From the NCBI RefSeq assembly GCF_024055795.1, contig NZ_JAMXMY010000014.1, positions 186,001 through 250,000 of the forward strand: a DNA stretch of 64,000 nucleotides, read 5' to 3'. Below, one piece after another: positions 31,902-39,381 of the stretch (its first letter is position 1; each line of letters opens with the position of its first letter). The notes beneath the pieces are model-generated. The model ran no database searches and was not told the DNA's origin. It worked only from the letters and a program-made list of their open reading frames with translations. The stretch is from Actinoallomurus purpureus. GTDB taxonomy: Bacteria > Actinomycetota > Actinomycetes > Streptosporangiales > Streptosporangiaceae. Made by a program: the position numbers and the translations under genes.

Positions 31902-32666
31902 ATGTCGGATGCGGTCCTGACCGAGGTCGACGGCGGAGTCGCCGTCATCACGATCAATCGGCCCGAGGCGAGGAACGCCGTCAACGGCGCGGTCGCCCAG
32001 GGCATCGCCGGCGCCATCGACGAACTGGACGCCCGCAAGGACGTCTCCGCGTACGTCCTCACCGGCGCCGGCGGCACCTTCAGCGCCGGCATGGACCTCA
32101 AGGGGTTCCTCACCGGCGACGACCCGACCAAGGGCGGACGCGGCTTCGGCGGCATCACCGAGCGTCCCCCCGCCAAGCCGATCATCGCCGCCGTCGAGGG
32201 GTACGCCCTGGCGGGCGGCTTCGAGCTCGCGCTGTCCTGCGACATGATCGTCGCATCCTCGGAGTCGAAGTTCGGCCTGCCGGAGGTCAAGCGTGGCCTG
32301 GTCGCCGGCGCGGGCGGCCTGCTGCGGCTGCCGCAGCGGATCCCGTACCACGCGGCGCTGGAGATCGCGCTGACCGGCGACCACTACCCGGCCGCGCGGC
32401 TGGCCGAGCTCGGCCTGGTCAACCGGGTCACCGAGCCCGGGCAGGCCCTCCAGGCCGCCAAGGAGCTGGCCGCCAAGGTCGCGGCGAACGCGCCGCTGGC
32501 GCTGGCCGCCACCAAGCGCGTCATCGTCGAGTCCCGCGACTGGCCGACCGATGAGCAGTTCGCCCGGCAGGGCGAGATCATCGTCCCGGTGTTCACGTCC
32601 AAGGACGCGATGGAGGGCGCGGCGGCGTTCGCCGAGAAGCGCCCGCCGAACTGGACGGGCGAGTAG
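31902..32666 (+). CDS. Enoyl-CoA hydratase/isomerase (crotonase)
   Basis: This 254-aa crotonase fold protein has VAVITINRPEARNAVNG, oxyanion-hole loops GTFSAGMDLKGF and AVEGYALAGGFELALSCDM, and FGLPEVKRGLVAGAGGLLRL. The first catalytic Glu of hydratases is seen in LPEVKRG. The second Glu position is replaced in GAGG, so it may be an isomerase or other crotonase rather than a strict hydratase. It is co-transcribed with the SDR 10 nt upstream. The C-terminus (AFAEKRPPNWTGE) is typical. Confidence 0.92.
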   Translation: MSDAVLTEVDGGVAVITINRPEARNAVNGAVAQGIAGAIDELDARKDVSAYVLTGAGGTFSAGMDLKGFLTGDDPTKGGRGFGGITERPPAKPIIAAVEGYALAGGFELALSCDMIVASSESKFGLPEVKRGLVAGAGGLLRLPQRIPYHAALEIALTGDHYPAARLAELGLVNRVTEPGQALQAAKELAAKVAANAPLALAATKRVIVESRDWPTDEQFARQGEIIVPVFTSKDAMEGAAAFAEKRPPNWTGE

Positions 32667-32679
32667 AACGTCCTGAGGC

Positions 32680-32705
32680 GACGGGGCCCGGCACCGGGCC
32701 CCGTC
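32680..32705. terminator. Bidirectional terminator between convergent genes
   Basis: GACGGGGCCCGG at 32680-32691 pairs with CCGGGCCCCGTC at 32694-32705 with a very short loop. It stands between the enoyl-CoA hydratase stop and the convergent gene ending at 32704. Confidence 0.75.
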
Positions 32706-33528
32706 ACCGCGACGATGGAGCGAGCCTCTGCCGCAGAGCGTGCAGGTAGTGGTCGCGCGGCAGTGTGCGGATCGGCAGCGGCAGCCGGGGGTACACCAGG
32801 CGCAGCGCCCGGATCAGCAGGTGGAAGCGGGCCTGCCGCGCGCGGTCCCACCGCCAGCCGTACTGCCGCCGGATGGGATCCGGCATGAGCCCCACGGTCA
32901 GGAGCCGGATGGCCGCCAGCGCCGGTTCGTTCAGCCGGCCGCCCGGCAGCCGGGGGTGCAGCACCTGGTGGGCGATCGCCCGTGAGGCGTCACTGATCCG
33001 CAACGAGGCGAGCGTCCGCGCGTAGTACTCGCGGAAGTCCTCGTACGAGGCGGGCATCATGGCGTACGGGCAGCCCAGGATGGTCGCGAACACCTTGCTC
33101 TGCTCGTAGTAGGTCTCCAGTTCCTCCGTCGTCAGCTCGCGGAACAGCAGGCGGTACGCGTGGACGGCGGTGGCGAACAGCGTCGCGGCGACCCAGACCT
33201 GGAGCTCGGGGTCGTCGGCCCGGTAGTCCTCGCCGGCGACGCGGAGGTGCATCCGGCGGACGACGTCGCTCAGCCGTTCCGCCTCCTCGCGGGAGCCGAA
33301 CTCCACGGCGTACACCCACTGCATGGTGCCCTTGAGCCGGCCCAGGGGATCCTGTGCGGTGTGGCTGTGGTCGTAGACCCCCTGGGCGATCTTCGGGTGG
33401 GCGGTCTGGAGGAGCGACGCGGCGCCCCCGGCCGCGATCAGCACCCCCTCCCGTCCGACCGCGCGGATGAGATCCCCGTCCTCGAAGTACCCATCGCCCA
33501 TGCGGCCATTGTAAGTGGTTACTTTCAT
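32704..33528 (-). CDS. Oxygenase MpaB/DUF2236 family protein
   Basis: This 274-aa protein has family features: REGVLIAAGGAASLLQTAHP near the N-terminus, IAQGVYDHSHTAQDPLGRLK, QWVYAVEFGSREEAERL, MHLRVAGEDYRADDPELQVW (the conserved His/Asp region thought to contact heme), and a helical C-terminus (LRLVYPRLPLPIRTLPRD). The family includes the latex-clearing protein Lcp and MpaB, which are heme b oxygenases, but most members are uncharacterised. Starts at 33528 or 33501 are possible; neither has a clear ribosome site. It is a single gene, convergent with the crotonase. Confidence 0.82.
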   Translation of the reverse strand: MKVTTYNGRMGDGYFEDGDLIRAVGREGVLIAAGGAASLLQTAHPKIAQGVYDHSHTAQDPLGRLKGTMQWVYAVEFGSREEAERLSDVVRRMHLRVAGEDYRADDPELQVWVAATLFATAVHAYRLLFRELTTEELETYYEQSKVFATILGCPYAMMPASYEDFREYYARTLASLRISDASRAIAHQVLHPRLPGGRLNEPALAAIRLLTVGLMPDPIRRQYGWRWDRARQARFHLLIRALRLVYPRLPLPIRTLPRDHYLHALRQRLAPSSR

Positions 33529-33595
33529 CGCGGCGAGTGCCGCTCACGCCGTCACCGGAGCGCGCCGCCCGGAAAAGCGAGCGGAGCGCGGGGCC

Positions 33596-35236
33596 TCACC
33601 GGTCCAGGGACGTCCAGAAGGCGCACCGGTGCTCACGGGCGAGGTCGACCGGCCGGACTCCGCCGGTCCCCGGCGCGAGCGACAGCACACGCTCCGCCGC
33701 CGGACCCGAGCGCGCCCAGGCCGGCGCGCCCCCGCCGTTGGGGTCGCCCGTGCGGGCGAACCGCGTCCAGTACCCGATCATCTCGTCGGACAGCCGGCGC
33801 TGGGCGGCCGTGAGCGGCCCGCGGAACTGCGCGTCGTCGAACAGGTACTGCAGCTCCGAGGCGTGGAACGCGCCTGTCGGGAAGCCCGGCGCGGGGGAGC
33901 CGGTGGCCCACGGCGCGCTCTCGTCGGCGAACTCGTACGCGTAGGTCGGCACCCGGGCGCTCAGCAGCCGGTCGGTACGGTGCGCCGTGCAGGCCCAGGC
34001 GTGGTCCGTCCACACGGCCGCCAGCGCCGTGCTCGCGGAGCCGTACCTCCCGACGGGATACGCGGCCAGGACCTTCGCCGCCTTCTCCCGCCCGAAGAAG
34101 CCCTCGATCTCGCTCCGGTAGTCGGCCTCGGTCGTCGCGTGCCCGGTGAAGTACTCGATCGCCGCGACGAACGTACGCTGCTCGTCGCGGGTCGTGCCCT
34201 GCATCACCGGGACCCGGTTGAACCGGCCCGTGGCCAGCGCGGTCGCCGGGTCGGCCGGCAGCACCGGACCGCCGGAGGCCGGCCCGAACCCCTGGCCGCC
34301 GTCCGAGGCCTCCTGCAGGGCCGAGACCGGCTTTCCGCGCAGGCAGGCGGCGACGTCCGCGGCGTCACCGCAGCCGGTCTTCGCCGCCACCGCCGCGCCC
34401 TGGCGCTCGGCGTCCGCCCGCGGCCGTACGACCCAGTTCCCGTCCCGGTACGGCCACTGCGTCGTGAGGGTGCACGGGCCGCTCTGCACGATGGCGTGCC
34501 GGAACAGGCCCGCCGAGCCCGGAGCGGCCAGGTGCGAGCAGACGCTCATGCCCCCGGCCGACTCGCCGAACACCGTGACGTTCCCCGCGTCGCCGCCGAA
34601 CGCCGCCGCGTTCCGCCGCACCCAGCGCAGCGCCGCCTGCTGGTCCTCCAGGCCGAAGTCGCCCGACGTCCGCCGCCCACCCCGGTCCAGCGACGGGTGG
34701 GCGAGGAACCCGAACACGCCCAGCCGGTAGTTCAGCGTCACCACGACGACGTCCCCCTGGACCGCCAGACGCCGGGCCCCGTACAGGTCGCCGGAGCCGG
34801 AGTAGTACCCGCCGCCGTGGATCCAGACCATCACCGGCAGCCGCCGCCCGGCGGCACGCCGCGGCGTGGTCACGTTGAGGTACAGGCAGTCCTCGGCCTC
34901 GCTCGGCGCGTCACCGAGGAAGCCCGCCGTCTGCGCGCAGGCGTTCCCCGGCCGCGTCGCGTCCCGCGTCCGCGTCCACGGGGTGACCGGTCGCGGCGAG
35001 GTCCAGCGCAGCGGGCCGACGGGCGGCGCCGCGTACGGGATTCCCTCGAACGCTCGATGGTCGGCCGCCACGGTACCCCGGACCGGCCCCTGCACGGTCC
35101 GCACCACCGCGGCGTCGCCGCCCCCATCGGCCGTGGCCGGGGTCGCCCCGGCCAGTGCCACGCAGACCGGCACGACCGCCCCCGCGACGGCGATCCTCCG
35201 GGCCCGCGACCCCGCCCGACCCCTCTGCTCCGACAT
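33596..35236 (-). CDS. Secreted type B carboxylesterase
   Basis: The ATG at 35236 follows GGTGGAGGTGG. The product has 546 aa. The signal peptide contains AGSRARRIAVAGAVVPVCVA and cleaves near TPATA. The alpha/beta hydrolase has the oxyanion strand VMVWIHGGGYYSGSGDL, a nucleophile elbow VTVFGESAGGMSVCSHLAAP, the DQQAALRWVRRNAAAFGGD motif, and the catalytic His in FPTGAFHASELQYLFDD. Length and motifs match extracellular para-nitrobenzyl esterase/cholinesterase-like enzymes. It hydrolyses carboxylic esters; the natural substrate is unknown. It is a single gene. Confidence 0.93.
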   Translation of the reverse strand: MSEQRGRAGSRARRIAVAGAVVPVCVALAGATPATADGGGDAAVVRTVQGPVRGTVAADHRAFEGIPYAAPPVGPLRWTSPRPVTPWTRTRDATRPGNACAQTAGFLGDAPSEAEDCLYLNVTTPRRAAGRRLPVMVWIHGGGYYSGSGDLYGARRLAVQGDVVVVTLNYRLGVFGFLAHPSLDRGGRRTSGDFGLEDQQAALRWVRRNAAAFGGDAGNVTVFGESAGGMSVCSHLAAPGSAGLFRHAIVQSGPCTLTTQWPYRDGNWVVRPRADAERQGAAVAAKTGCGDAADVAACLRGKPVSALQEASDGGQGFGPASGGPVLPADPATALATGRFNRVPVMQGTTRDEQRTFVAAIEYFTGHATTEADYRSEIEGFFGREKAAKVLAAYPVGRYGSASTALAAVWTDHAWACTAHRTDRLLSARVPTYAYEFADESAPWATGSPAPGFPTGAFHASELQYLFDDAQFRGPLTAAQRRLSDEMIGYWTRFARTGDPNGGGAPAWARSGPAAERVLSLAPGTGGVRPVDLAREHRCAFWTSLDR

Positions 35237-35448
35237 GAACGCCACCTCCACCGATCCCGATCGACGTTCTCGACTCTGCCCCCGCGAACCCGCCGGGTCA
35301 GCGGTGCCGGGTCCCCTTCCGGGGTGGCCCTACCGTCACCGTCACGGTGCGCCCGGCACCACCCGTACGGGCCGGCGGCGTCGGCCGGCGCCGCGAGCGA
35401 GGCGCCCGGCACGTGATGGGCGACGCGCCGGCTCGTCGAGCCGCGCCT

Positions 35449-35499
35449 GCCGGCGGCGGAGCCGCGGGTCTCCGCTCTGCGCCGGCGGCGGAGCCGCGG
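35449..35499. repeat. 19-bp direct repeat, two copies
   Basis: GCCGGCGGCGGAGCCGCGG occurs at 35449-35467 and 35481-35499, each followed by a sequence ending CGCTCTG. It lies where the N-terminal half of the VOC gene should be, so this is a rearranged or slipped stretch. Confidence 0.6.
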
Positions 35500-35519
35500 C
35501 GCGCCGCTCTGCGCGCCGG

Positions 35520-35742
35520 TGGCCTCCGAGGAGCTCATCGCGGCCGGCCGGCTCGGCGTGGGCGCCCTCGCCACCGACGACTGCCGAGCGACGTACGAGG
35601 AGCTGAAGGCCAAGGGTGTGGAGTTCACCGAGGAACCGACCGAACGCTTCTACGGAATCGACGCCGCGTCCGGGACCCGTTCGGCAACCCCTGGCGCCGC
35701 ACCCAGCCGAAGCCCGTCACCGAAGGCGCCATCACGCCATAA
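35520..35742 (+). pseudogene. VOC/glyoxalase-family gene, 5'-truncated and frameshifted
   Basis: The frame from 35520 reads ASEELIAAGRLGVGALATDD, then CRATYEELKAKGVEFTEEPT and ERFYGIDAA. This is the second half of a YkcA-like VOC protein. The expected RDPFGNPWRRTQP continues in another frame. Loss of a single T in GCGTCCGGGACCC near 35669 explains the shift (TTC CGG would give Phe-Arg). The N-terminal half is absent. It is a pseudogene unless the missing base is a sequencing error, and even then it lacks a start. Confidence 0.75.
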
Positions 35743-35784
35743 ATAGGGCGACATAGATCGCGTCTGACGGGGATAATCGATCCC

Positions 35785-36213
35785 ATGTCCGATCCGGTGC
35801 GAGTCCGCGGCTCGGTCGTCATCCCCGACGCCGAGCTCCGCTGGCGTTTCTCCCGTTCGTCGGGGCCCGGCGGGCAGCACGTCAACACCAGTGACAGCGC
35901 GGCGGAGCTGTCCTTCGATCTCGCCGGGTCATCGGCGCTGCCCCAGCCGTACAAGGACCGCGCGTTGCAGCGCCTCGCCGGGCGCCTCGTCGGCGGCGTC
36001 ATCACCATCCGCGCCGAGGAGCACCGGTCGCAGCTGCGCAACCGCGAGGCCGCCAAGGCGCGGCTGTCCGCCCTGCTCGCCGAGGCGACCGCCCCGCCAC
36101 CGAAGCCCCGCCGCCCCACCAAGCCCAGCCGCCGCGTCCACGAGCGCCGCCTGGAGAACAAGCGCCGCCGCGGCGACGTGAAACGCGGCCGCGGCGGCCG
36201 CTTCGACACCTGA
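35785..36213 (+). CDS. arfB: Peptidyl-tRNA hydrolase ArfB (YaeJ-like ribosome rescue factor)
   Basis: This 142-aa protein has a single catalytic GGQ domain, SRSSGPGGQHVNTSDSAAEL (Gly-Gly-Gln at residues 29-31), followed by RNREAAKARLSALLAEA and a C-terminal basic tail rich in Lys/Arg (RRVHERRLENKRRRGDVKRG) of the kind that enters the empty mRNA channel of stalled ribosomes. Without codon-recognition domains it is not a canonical release factor. It rescues non-stop ribosomes by hydrolysing peptidyl-tRNA. No operon partner is seen; a 55-bp repeat begins 18 nt after its stop. Confidence 0.92.
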   Translation: MSDPVRVRGSVVIPDAELRWRFSRSSGPGGQHVNTSDSAAELSFDLAGSSALPQPYKDRALQRLAGRLVGGVITIRAEEHRSQLRNREAAKARLSALLAEATAPPPKPRRPTKPSRRVHERRLENKRRRGDVKRGRGGRFDT

Positions 36214-36230
36214 CAGACCAGCCGCACCGC

Positions 36231-36285
36231 CTGATCATCGAGGTTTCCATGCGTCGGCGGTGCCAAGACCATCGATGATCATGGG
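36231..36285. repeat. Paired 55-bp repeat, left copy
   Basis: It starts CTGATCATCGAGGTTT and ends TCGATGATCATGGG. The ends form a 10-bp inverted repeat (TGATCATCGA/TCGATGATCA). The other copy is at 37343-37397, in the same orientation, with 6 differences of which 5 are transitions. The pair brackets the gene at 36373-37311. Confidence 0.85.
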
Positions 36286-36372
36286 AGGACCAGCACCCGA
36301 CCCGACCTCCCGTTATCCACAGGTGGGGAAAAGGGGTTACCGGGGTCGATTCGGCGTGGCGATGCTGGTTCG

Positions 36373-37311
36373 ATGCTTGAGCAGATCCTGGCCCGGCAGG
36401 GTGGGGCCATCGCGCGGTGGCAGGCGCTCGCCTGCGGCCTCACCGACGGAGTGCTGCGCGCTCGGGTCCGCGGTGGCCGCTGGCAGCGGGTCTTCGCCGG
36501 CGTGTACGCCGCGTTCAGCGGTCCTCTTCCGCGCGCGACACTGCTGTGGGCCGTCGTCCTGCGAGCAGGAAGGGGCGCGGTGCTGAGCCATCGCACCGCG
36601 GCGGAGATCGACGGATTGGCCGATGACATCCGCGACCCGATCCATGTGACGGCGCCCGACGACCGTCACCTGTGGCCGATTCCGGGCGTCCGGGTGCATT
36701 ACTCGATCCGGCTGGACGATGCCCGTCACCCCGCGCGGTTGCCGCCGCGCACCACGATCGAGGAGACCGTCATCGACCTGGCCGTTTCAGCGCGCGGCCT
36801 CGACGAGGCGATGGGCTGGCCGGGGCGGGCGTGCCAGCGCCGCCTCACCACGCCGGATCGTCTGCTCGTGGCCCTGGCGAAACGGAAGAAGGCACGGTGG
36901 CGGTCCGAGCTGACGGCGGTGCTGTCCGACGTCGAGGATGGAGCGTCGACGCTGCTGGAGATCCGATTCGTGCGCGACGTCGAACGGGCGCACGGCCTCC
37001 CCCCGAGCGCCAAGCAGGTCCGGCTGTTGCGAGGCGGTCGGGTGACGTATGAGGACGCGCGCTCTGAGGCGTACGGCGTCGTGATCGAGCTGGACGGGCT
37101 GGCCGCGCATCCGTTCGCCGAGCGTCACCGCGACATGCGGCGCGACAACGCGACCGTCCGCGCGGGGCGGGCACCCCTGCGTTACGGCTGGGGTGACGTC
37201 ACCGAACACCCGTGCCTCGTCGCGGCCGAGATCGCGGATGTCTACCGCCGCCGAGGCTGGACCGGCGCCCCCCGCCCCTGCGGCCCGTCCTGCCGGGTCA
37301 GCGCCGCCTGA
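36373..37311 (+). CDS. AbiEi-like winged-helix plus DUF559-type domain protein
   Basis: This 312-aa protein. Residues 1-95 resemble the N-terminal domain of AbiEi-type antitoxin regulators (QGGAIARWQALACGLTDGVL, RGGRWQRVFAGVYAAFSGPL, VLSHRTAAEIDGL). The middle has TTIEETVIDLAVSARGLDEA, typical of this actinobacterial family. The C-terminus carries a DUF559/very-short-patch-repair-like nuclease fold (YEDARSEAYGVVIELDGLAA, FAERHRDMRRDNATVRAG) with conserved Glu/Asp. No AbiEii toxin gene is adjacent. It is flanked on both sides by 55-bp repeats, suggesting a cassette-like unit. Defence or regulation is inferred only from family. Confidence 0.75.
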   Translation: MLEQILARQGGAIARWQALACGLTDGVLRARVRGGRWQRVFAGVYAAFSGPLPRATLLWAVVLRAGRGAVLSHRTAAEIDGLADDIRDPIHVTAPDDRHLWPIPGVRVHYSIRLDDARHPARLPPRTTIEETVIDLAVSARGLDEAMGWPGRACQRRLTTPDRLLVALAKRKKARWRSELTAVLSDVEDGASTLLEIRFVRDVERAHGLPPSAKQVRLLRGGRVTYEDARSEAYGVVIELDGLAAHPFAERHRDMRRDNATVRAGRAPLRYGWGDVTEHPCLVAAEIADVYRRRGWTGAPRPCGPSCRVSAA

Positions 37312-37342
37312 CCGAGGGTGGTGGTGGAGGGGGCGGTGGTCC

Positions 37343-37397
37343 CTGATCATCGAGGTTTTCATGCGTTGGCGGTGTCAGGACTCTCGATGATCATGGG
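37343..37397. repeat. Paired 55-bp repeat, right copy
   Basis: CTGATCATCGAGGTTTTCAT at the left end and TCGATGATCATGGG at the right end; 49 of 55 positions match 36231-36285. It overlaps the 3' end of the GNAT remnant, supplying that frame's stop codon, as if inserted there. Confidence 0.85.
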
Positions 37398-37553
37398 GCG
37401 CTCCCCGACGTAGCCGAGGCGCTCGTACAGCCGGAGGTTCGCCGCGCTGAGGTGACCGGTGAAGAGCGTGGCGCGCCGGACGCCGGGATCCACCGAACCC
37501 TCGATGGCCGCGATCAGGGCGGTGCCGACCCCGCACCTCCCCGGGGAGCCTGA
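37359..37553 (-). pseudogene. C-terminal remnant of a GNAT acetyltransferase
   Basis: The minus frame reads GSPGRCGVGTALIAAIEGSV, then RRATLFTGHLSAANLRLYER and LGYVGERPMIIES. This is the acetyl-CoA-binding motif A (GVGTALI) and motif B (NLRLYERLGY) of GNAT enzymes. No N-terminal half exists; the fragment begins directly at the 3' end of the TetR gene and runs into the repeat. It was probably truncated by a deletion or insertion. Confidence 0.7.
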
Positions 37554-37554
37554 T

Positions 37555-38199
37555 TCAGCGGGGTTCAGGGCCGTAGGCCCGGAGGAAGGTGTCGACCGCG
37601 GCGTTCGCCACGGTGCGCGTCTCGGCGGCGGAGACCTTGCGCGTGCCGAGCAGTGAGCGTGCCTCCATCGGGCCGGTGAGCAGTGCCAGGAGGTGTCCGG
37701 CGGCCTGTGCGGGGTCGCACCGGCGCAGGCGTCCGGCCAACGAGAGCCGGGCCAGCCGGTCCGCCAGTGCCTCGGCGAGCCGGCTGGACGTACGGCTCTG
37801 CACGACCTCGATCATGTCGGGGAAACGGGCGACCTGGGCATAGGTCAGCCACCGCAGGGCGCGGGAGCGTTCGTCGCAGCAGACGCGGAGCATGCGGTAG
37901 GCCACGTCCTCCAGTGCCGCCCGCAGGTCGTCGCCGGGGTCGCGCAGCCGCTCCACGCTCGCCAGGTTGTCCGCCGACACGGCCTCGGCCGCGGCCTCCA
38001 ACGCGTGCCGGAACAGGGTCTCCTTGTCGCTGAGGTGGTTGTACACCGTGGGCTTGGCGACGCCGGCCTCCTCGGCGATCTCCTGCACACATGCCTGGGA
38101 GTAGCCCCGGCGCGCGAAGACGGTGAAGGCGGCGTCGAGGATCGCCTGCCGCTTGTCGATGCGCCCGCGGGCACCCTTCCGCCCGGCCGAGGCCGTCAT
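37555..38199 (-). CDS. TetR-family transcriptional regulator
   Basis: The ATG at 38199 (or GTG at 38208) gives 214 aa. The N-terminal helix-turn-helix is RQAILDAAFTVFARRGYSQA then CVQEIAEEAGVAKPTVYNHL and SDKETLFRHAL, followed by a TetR_C ligand domain with AALEDVAYRMLRVCCDERSR. It is divergent from the Dabb-domain gene at 38354 with a short dyad between them, so it likely represses that gene and itself. The ligand is unknown. Its stop at 37555 adjoins the GNAT remnant. Confidence 0.9.
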   Translation of the reverse strand: MTASAGRKGARGRIDKRQAILDAAFTVFARRGYSQACVQEIAEEAGVAKPTVYNHLSDKETLFRHALEAAAEAVSADNLASVERLRDPGDDLRAALEDVAYRMLRVCCDERSRALRWLTYAQVARFPDMIEVVQSRTSSRLAEALADRLARLSLAGRLRRCDPAQAAGHLLALLTGPMEARSLLGTRKVSAAETRTVANAAVDTFLRAYGPEPR

Positions 38200-38244
38200 T
38201 CCGGTCACGAACGCACACTGTACCGCCCTCGTCGGGGTCTTGAA

Positions 38245-38257
38245 CCGATCGGATCGG
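38245..38257. promoter_or_regulatory. Candidate operator in the TetR/Dabb intergenic region
   Basis: CCGATC G GATCGG is a perfect 13-bp dyad midway between the divergent TetR and Dabb genes, as expected for a TetR operator. It is short enough to occur by chance. Confidence 0.4.
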
Positions 38258-38353
38258 CAATCTGAACCCACTGGTAAATTTCCTAACAAGGACACTATGG
38301 TGAACCCGTCAGTTCAATGTCAGGTCATACGGCCTGCTTCGGAGGGAGCCACG

Positions 38354-38761
38354 GTGATCGTCAACATCCTGCGTTTCAGCTTCAAGGACGAGACCACGGA
38401 AGAGCAGCGGGCCGAGGTGTTGGCGGCCATGAGGCGGACGGCGACCGTCGACGCCGCGTCGTTCTCGACCGTCGGCCAGGATCTCGGAGACCCCGCCGAG
38501 GGGTACACGCACGCGTACTGCGTCGGGGTCAAGGATTTGGCCGCACTGGAGCGCTACATGTACGACCCCGTGCACCTCGAGGGCGACTTCGGGATCCTGC
38601 CCCACCTCGCGCGGCTGTCGGCGGTCCGCCTCTCCGACGACATGAATATCGAGCTCGGCGGAGAGATCATGCAAATGCACCTGAAGAAGGTCGCGACGTA
38701 TCCGCAGTGGGGTCGCCTCCTCGACGCGATCCCCGATGGCGGGATCCCCGCGGACGCGTGA
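38354..38761 (+). CDS. Dabb-domain (stress-responsive A/B barrel) protein
   Basis: The GTG at 38354, with GGAGGGAGCC upstream, gives 135 aa. The ferredoxin-like barrel shows VNILRFSFKDETTEEQRAEV, an edge strand with HAYCVGVKDLAALERYM, and DPVHLEGDFGILPHLARLSA. Some family members are polyketide cyclase-like or stress-induced; most are of unknown function. It carries an extended C-terminal segment (EIMQMHLKKVATYPQWGRLL) beyond the usual 100 residues. It is probably controlled by the divergent TetR protein. Confidence 0.78.
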   Translation: MIVNILRFSFKDETTEEQRAEVLAAMRRTATVDAASFSTVGQDLGDPAEGYTHAYCVGVKDLAALERYMYDPVHLEGDFGILPHLARLSAVRLSDDMNIELGGEIMQMHLKKVATYPQWGRLLDAIPDGGIPADA

Positions 38762-38787
38762 CCCGCGCGGACGTGTGATCCGCGCGA

Positions 38788-39324
38788 TCAGCTCCAGTCG
38801 GTGGAGCGGATGGCGCGGAGTGCCGCCTTGCGGGCGTCGCCCTTCAGGGTGTCGACGTAGAGCCGGCCCTTGAGGTGCCCCAACTCGTGCTGGAGGCAGC
38901 GGGCGAAGTAGCCGGTGCCCTCGACTCGCACCGGCGCGCCGGTCAGGTCGAGGCCTTCGACGACGGCGTGACCGTGCCTCGGTGTCGGGAAGCGGAGGCC
39001 GGGCAGCGAGAGGCAGCCCTCGTCGTCCTCGACGGTCTCGCCGTCGGCGGCCACCAGGACCGGGTTGACGACGTGGCCGACGTGGTTGAGCCCGGCGTCG
39101 TCGTCGCAGTCGTACACGAAGATCTGCAGGGAGACGCCGATCTGGTTGGCCGCGAGCCCCGCGCCGTCGTTGGCGTACATCGAGGCGAACATGTCATCGA
39201 CGAGCCGCCCCAGGTCGGCGTCGAACGACCGCACCGGGTCGCACTCGGTGCGCAGCACGGGATCGCCCATGTAGCGGATCGGGCGGACGGTGCCGGCACC
39301 GTCGCTTCGTCGTCCGGCTCTCAC
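38788..39324 (-). CDS. def: Peptide deformylase
   Basis: This Fe/Zn enzyme removes the formyl group from nascent N-termini. 178 aa with all three motifs: GAGLAANQIGV (residues 54-64), DEGCLSLPG (metal Cys104), and QHELGHLKG (metal His146 and His150, catalytic Glu147). The usual HExDH is HELGH here, an Asp-to-Gly change just before the second His. The GTG start at 39324 has no ribosome site, so the message may be leaderless or start at an inner codon. No fmt gene is adjacent, so this may be a secondary copy. Confidence 0.9.
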   Translation of the reverse strand: MRAGRRSDGAGTVRPIRYMGDPVLRTECDPVRSFDADLGRLVDDMFASMYANDGAGLAANQIGVSLQIFVYDCDDDAGLNHVGHVVNPVLVAADGETVEDDEGCLSLPGLRFPTPRHGHAVVEGLDLTGAPVRVEGTGYFARCLQHELGHLKGRLYVDTLKGDARKAALRAIRSTDWS

Positions 39325-39341
39325 AGGTAAGGACTCTAGAT

Positions 39342-39380
39342 GATCAGGCCGGTGACCTGCCAGCGGTCACCGGCCTGATC
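39342..39380 (-). terminator. 16-bp perfect hairpin after the DivIVA-like gene
   Basis: GATCAGGCCGGTGACC at 39342-39357 pairs with its complement at 39365-39380 around a 7-nt loop, two nt from the stop codon of the DivIVA-like gene. It insulates this gene from the deformylase downstream. Confidence 0.8.
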
Positions 39381-39381
39381 G

